Shown one piece after another: positions 62,876 through 64,000 of a stretch of 64,000 nucleotides of DNA. Positions within the stretch are counted from its first letter, which is position 1, and every line of letters starts with the position of its first letter. The stretch is from Rhizobium leguminosarum (GTDB taxonomy: Bacteria > Pseudomonadota > Alphaproteobacteria > Rhizobiales > Rhizobiaceae): the NCBI RefSeq assembly GCF_002953715.1, contig NZ_CP025014.1, positions 248,001-312,000 of the forward strand, read 5' to 3'. The notes under the pieces are model-generated. The model made no database searches. It was not told the origin of the DNA and saw nothing but the letters and a program-made list of their open reading frames with translations. Made by a program: the position numbers and the translations under genes.

Positions 62876-63385
62876 ATAAGGCTGCTCGGTTAATTTTTTG
62901 GGGTAGCGGGGCGAGACCTTCCCAGATCACGCGGACCCTTCAACGACGAGTTTTGAAGCCACGCTGCAATCCTGCCGACCGAGAGGGACGTGCACTGTCA
63001 TCCTCGATGCTCTGGTAGTGACTGACGGAACTCGACAGCGGCCTCTTCAGTCGCCGATGGAGGTGCGGCAGTCAAAGGTGGCCGACTTCGGGATCATGAT
63101 CGTTCCTTCAAGGGCTGCCGAGAGAGGACTAAGAGCTCGCGTACTGAATCCGGGTCGCCATCTATCAGGGCAGGCCTGAAACTGCAGTCCCATGTGCTGG
63201 CAAAAATACCTGAGCCGAACGGGCGGAATTGGCGGGCCAATCTCGATAGAATGCTAAAAGGAACCGCCGGCGTGTGTCCGAAACTAGCCGCCAACGTTTG
63301 CATGCATGCCTAAGACAGTCGAGAGGGTTCTATCTATATATTAACCAGAACAAGCCATATAAGGTCGTCCGCGAGGGATTCGAAC
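62876..63385. other. Intergenic region, 510 bases
   Basis: No certain gene is present. A short minus-strand frame at 63094-63303 (MQTLAASFGHTPAVPFSILS start, 69 residues) is weakly protein-like and has no strong start signals. The AT-rich segment at 63330-63362 (TCTATATATTAACCAGAACA) is a likely promoter area for the gene starting at 63386. Confidence 0.35.
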
Positions 63386-64000
63386 ATGAGCAGCGGTGGC
63401 AGATCGTTCCAGTTACGCTACGTCGGAAAGCGTTTTGACGGCGCGCGGCTTCCGCTGGAAGTTCTCTCCGATCTCCCGGCATTTCGAGATCTGCTTGCCG
63501 CTTACGCCAAGGAGTCCTGGCGCGTTTCCCATAGAGGGAGAAAGCGACTGCCCAGGGGGTTTGACGGGAGCATCACGTTCGATCTCGTTGCGATCGATGA
63601 AGGAAGCGCGATGCCGCGCCTCGACTGGAGTCGGGAGACGGCTCAGGAGCTGCTACCTGGGTTCGACAACGAGCTCGACGTGCTCGTGGGCGACTCGTTT
63701 TCGAAGATCGTCGATCTGATCGACAATGCCGGCGTGAACAAGTTCCCTTCGTCGCTGCCGTCCGAACAGATTCGGGCGCTCAATCGGCTGGGCGCCGGTC
63801 TCAGGCCCGGAGAGCGCATCGAGTTCCTTGGGAGCACGGGCGCTGACGGAAAGGTGGTTTACCTCGATACGCATCGACGCAAGTCGTTGATCACTCAGGT
63901 ACGCGAGACTTATCAGACGCGGTTCGACGGTTTTGGGATCCTCACAGGCATCCACATCGACGGCATGCTACAGATCTCTACTAAGGAATACGGGGAGATC
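63386..64000 (+). CDS. Hypothetical protein, 5' part, continues beyond the window
   Basis: An open frame of 205 codons runs from ATG at 63386 (MSSGGRSFQLRYVGKRFDGA) to the window end without a stop. The sequence is clearly protein-like: RLPLEVLSDLPAFRDLLAAY, GFDGSITFDLVAIDEGSAMP, DVLVGDSFSKIVDLIDNAGV, GAGLRPGERIEFLGSTGADG and FDGFGILTGIHIDGMLQIST. The middle (SITFDLVAIDEGSAMPRLDW) is typical of a hypothetical family that recurs in proteobacterial accessory regions. I cannot assign a function. The preceding AT-rich stretch is a likely promoter. Confidence 0.75.
   Translation, partial: MSSGGRSFQLRYVGKRFDGARLPLEVLSDLPAFRDLLAAYAKESWRVSHRGRKRLPRGFDGSITFDLVAIDEGSAMPRLDWSRETAQELLPGFDNELDVLVGDSFSKIVDLIDNAGVNKFPSSLPSEQIRALNRLGAGLRPGERIEFLGSTGADGKVVYLDTHRRKSLITQVRETYQTRFDGFGILTGIHIDGMLQISTKEYGEI

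Noticed and set aside
1..64000. CRISPR arrays and tRNA or rRNA genes
   Set aside because: No regularly spaced short repeats and no tRNA-like cloverleaf or rRNA-like stretches were recognised while reading both strands. A dedicated scan with a tRNA and CRISPR finder would be decisive.

Overview
The window looks like an accessory region of an alphaproteobacterium of the Rhizobiales (Rhizobium / Sinorhizobium / Agrobacterium type). The grounds are high-GC coding with many GTG and TTG starts, an alphaproteobacterial LexA box (GAAC-N7-GAAC) in front of an imuA-imuB-dnaE2 cassette, an IalB protein, and many small secreted proteins of rhizobial type. No replication, ribosomal or tRNA genes were seen. 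A large plasmid or a chromosomal island are both possible; that placement is inference.

1-4.7 kb holds a gene tail, small hypothetical proteins and lipoproteins, a membrane-anchored thermonuclease, a secreted ClpP-like protein with PAN domains, and a small cysteine-rich secreted protein. 4.7-21.4 kb is a partly decayed catabolic island. Intact genes include a Dabb protein, a YciI protein, a maleylacetate reductase, an intradiol (hydroxyquinol-type) dioxygenase, two SDR dehydrogenases, two sugar-isomerase-like TIM barrels, a CUT2-type sugar ABC transporter, a zinc alcohol dehydrogenase and two divergent LysR regulators. Between them lie remnants of a second ABC transporter, a third SDR, a second alcohol dehydrogenase, a cupin and a two-subunit CoA-transferase. 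A sugar- or cyclitol-type substrate may be imported, oxidised and dehydrated to hydroxyquinol, then cleaved towards 3-oxoadipate. A short palindromic motif recurs at the island's borders and promoters.

21.4-34.3 kb has a second thermonuclease, hypothetical proteins and an SOS region: dinB with an upstream small gene, divergent from imuA-imuB-dnaE2 across a LexA box. imuA has an amber codon, imuB a frameshift, and the dnaE2 3' end is replaced by an IS3-family element.

34.5-46.2 kb is a two-partner secretion / contact-inhibition locus: IalB, TpsB, a 2624-residue TpsA ending in a colicin-E3-like ribonuclease domain, an immunity-like gene, and AT-rich downstream sequence with a possible orphan toxin remnant. 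46.5-52 kb is a giant helicase-nuclease protein ending in a GreA-like domain.

52-64 kb is a mix of small stress and secreted proteins: a HEPN-like protein, an RMF/CrpP-like protein, a DUF4242 protein, a nucleotidyl cyclase-TPR fusion, membrane proteins, a broken GNAT, a cold-shock protein and two coupled secreted ClpP-like proteins. It also holds a candidate two-gene nuclease/phosphoribosyltransferase-like defence operon, and ends in an unfinished hypothetical gene. Genes of 3.2, 5.5 and 7.9 kb read without interruption, so the many frameshifts in the catabolic island are more likely real decay than general sequencing error.
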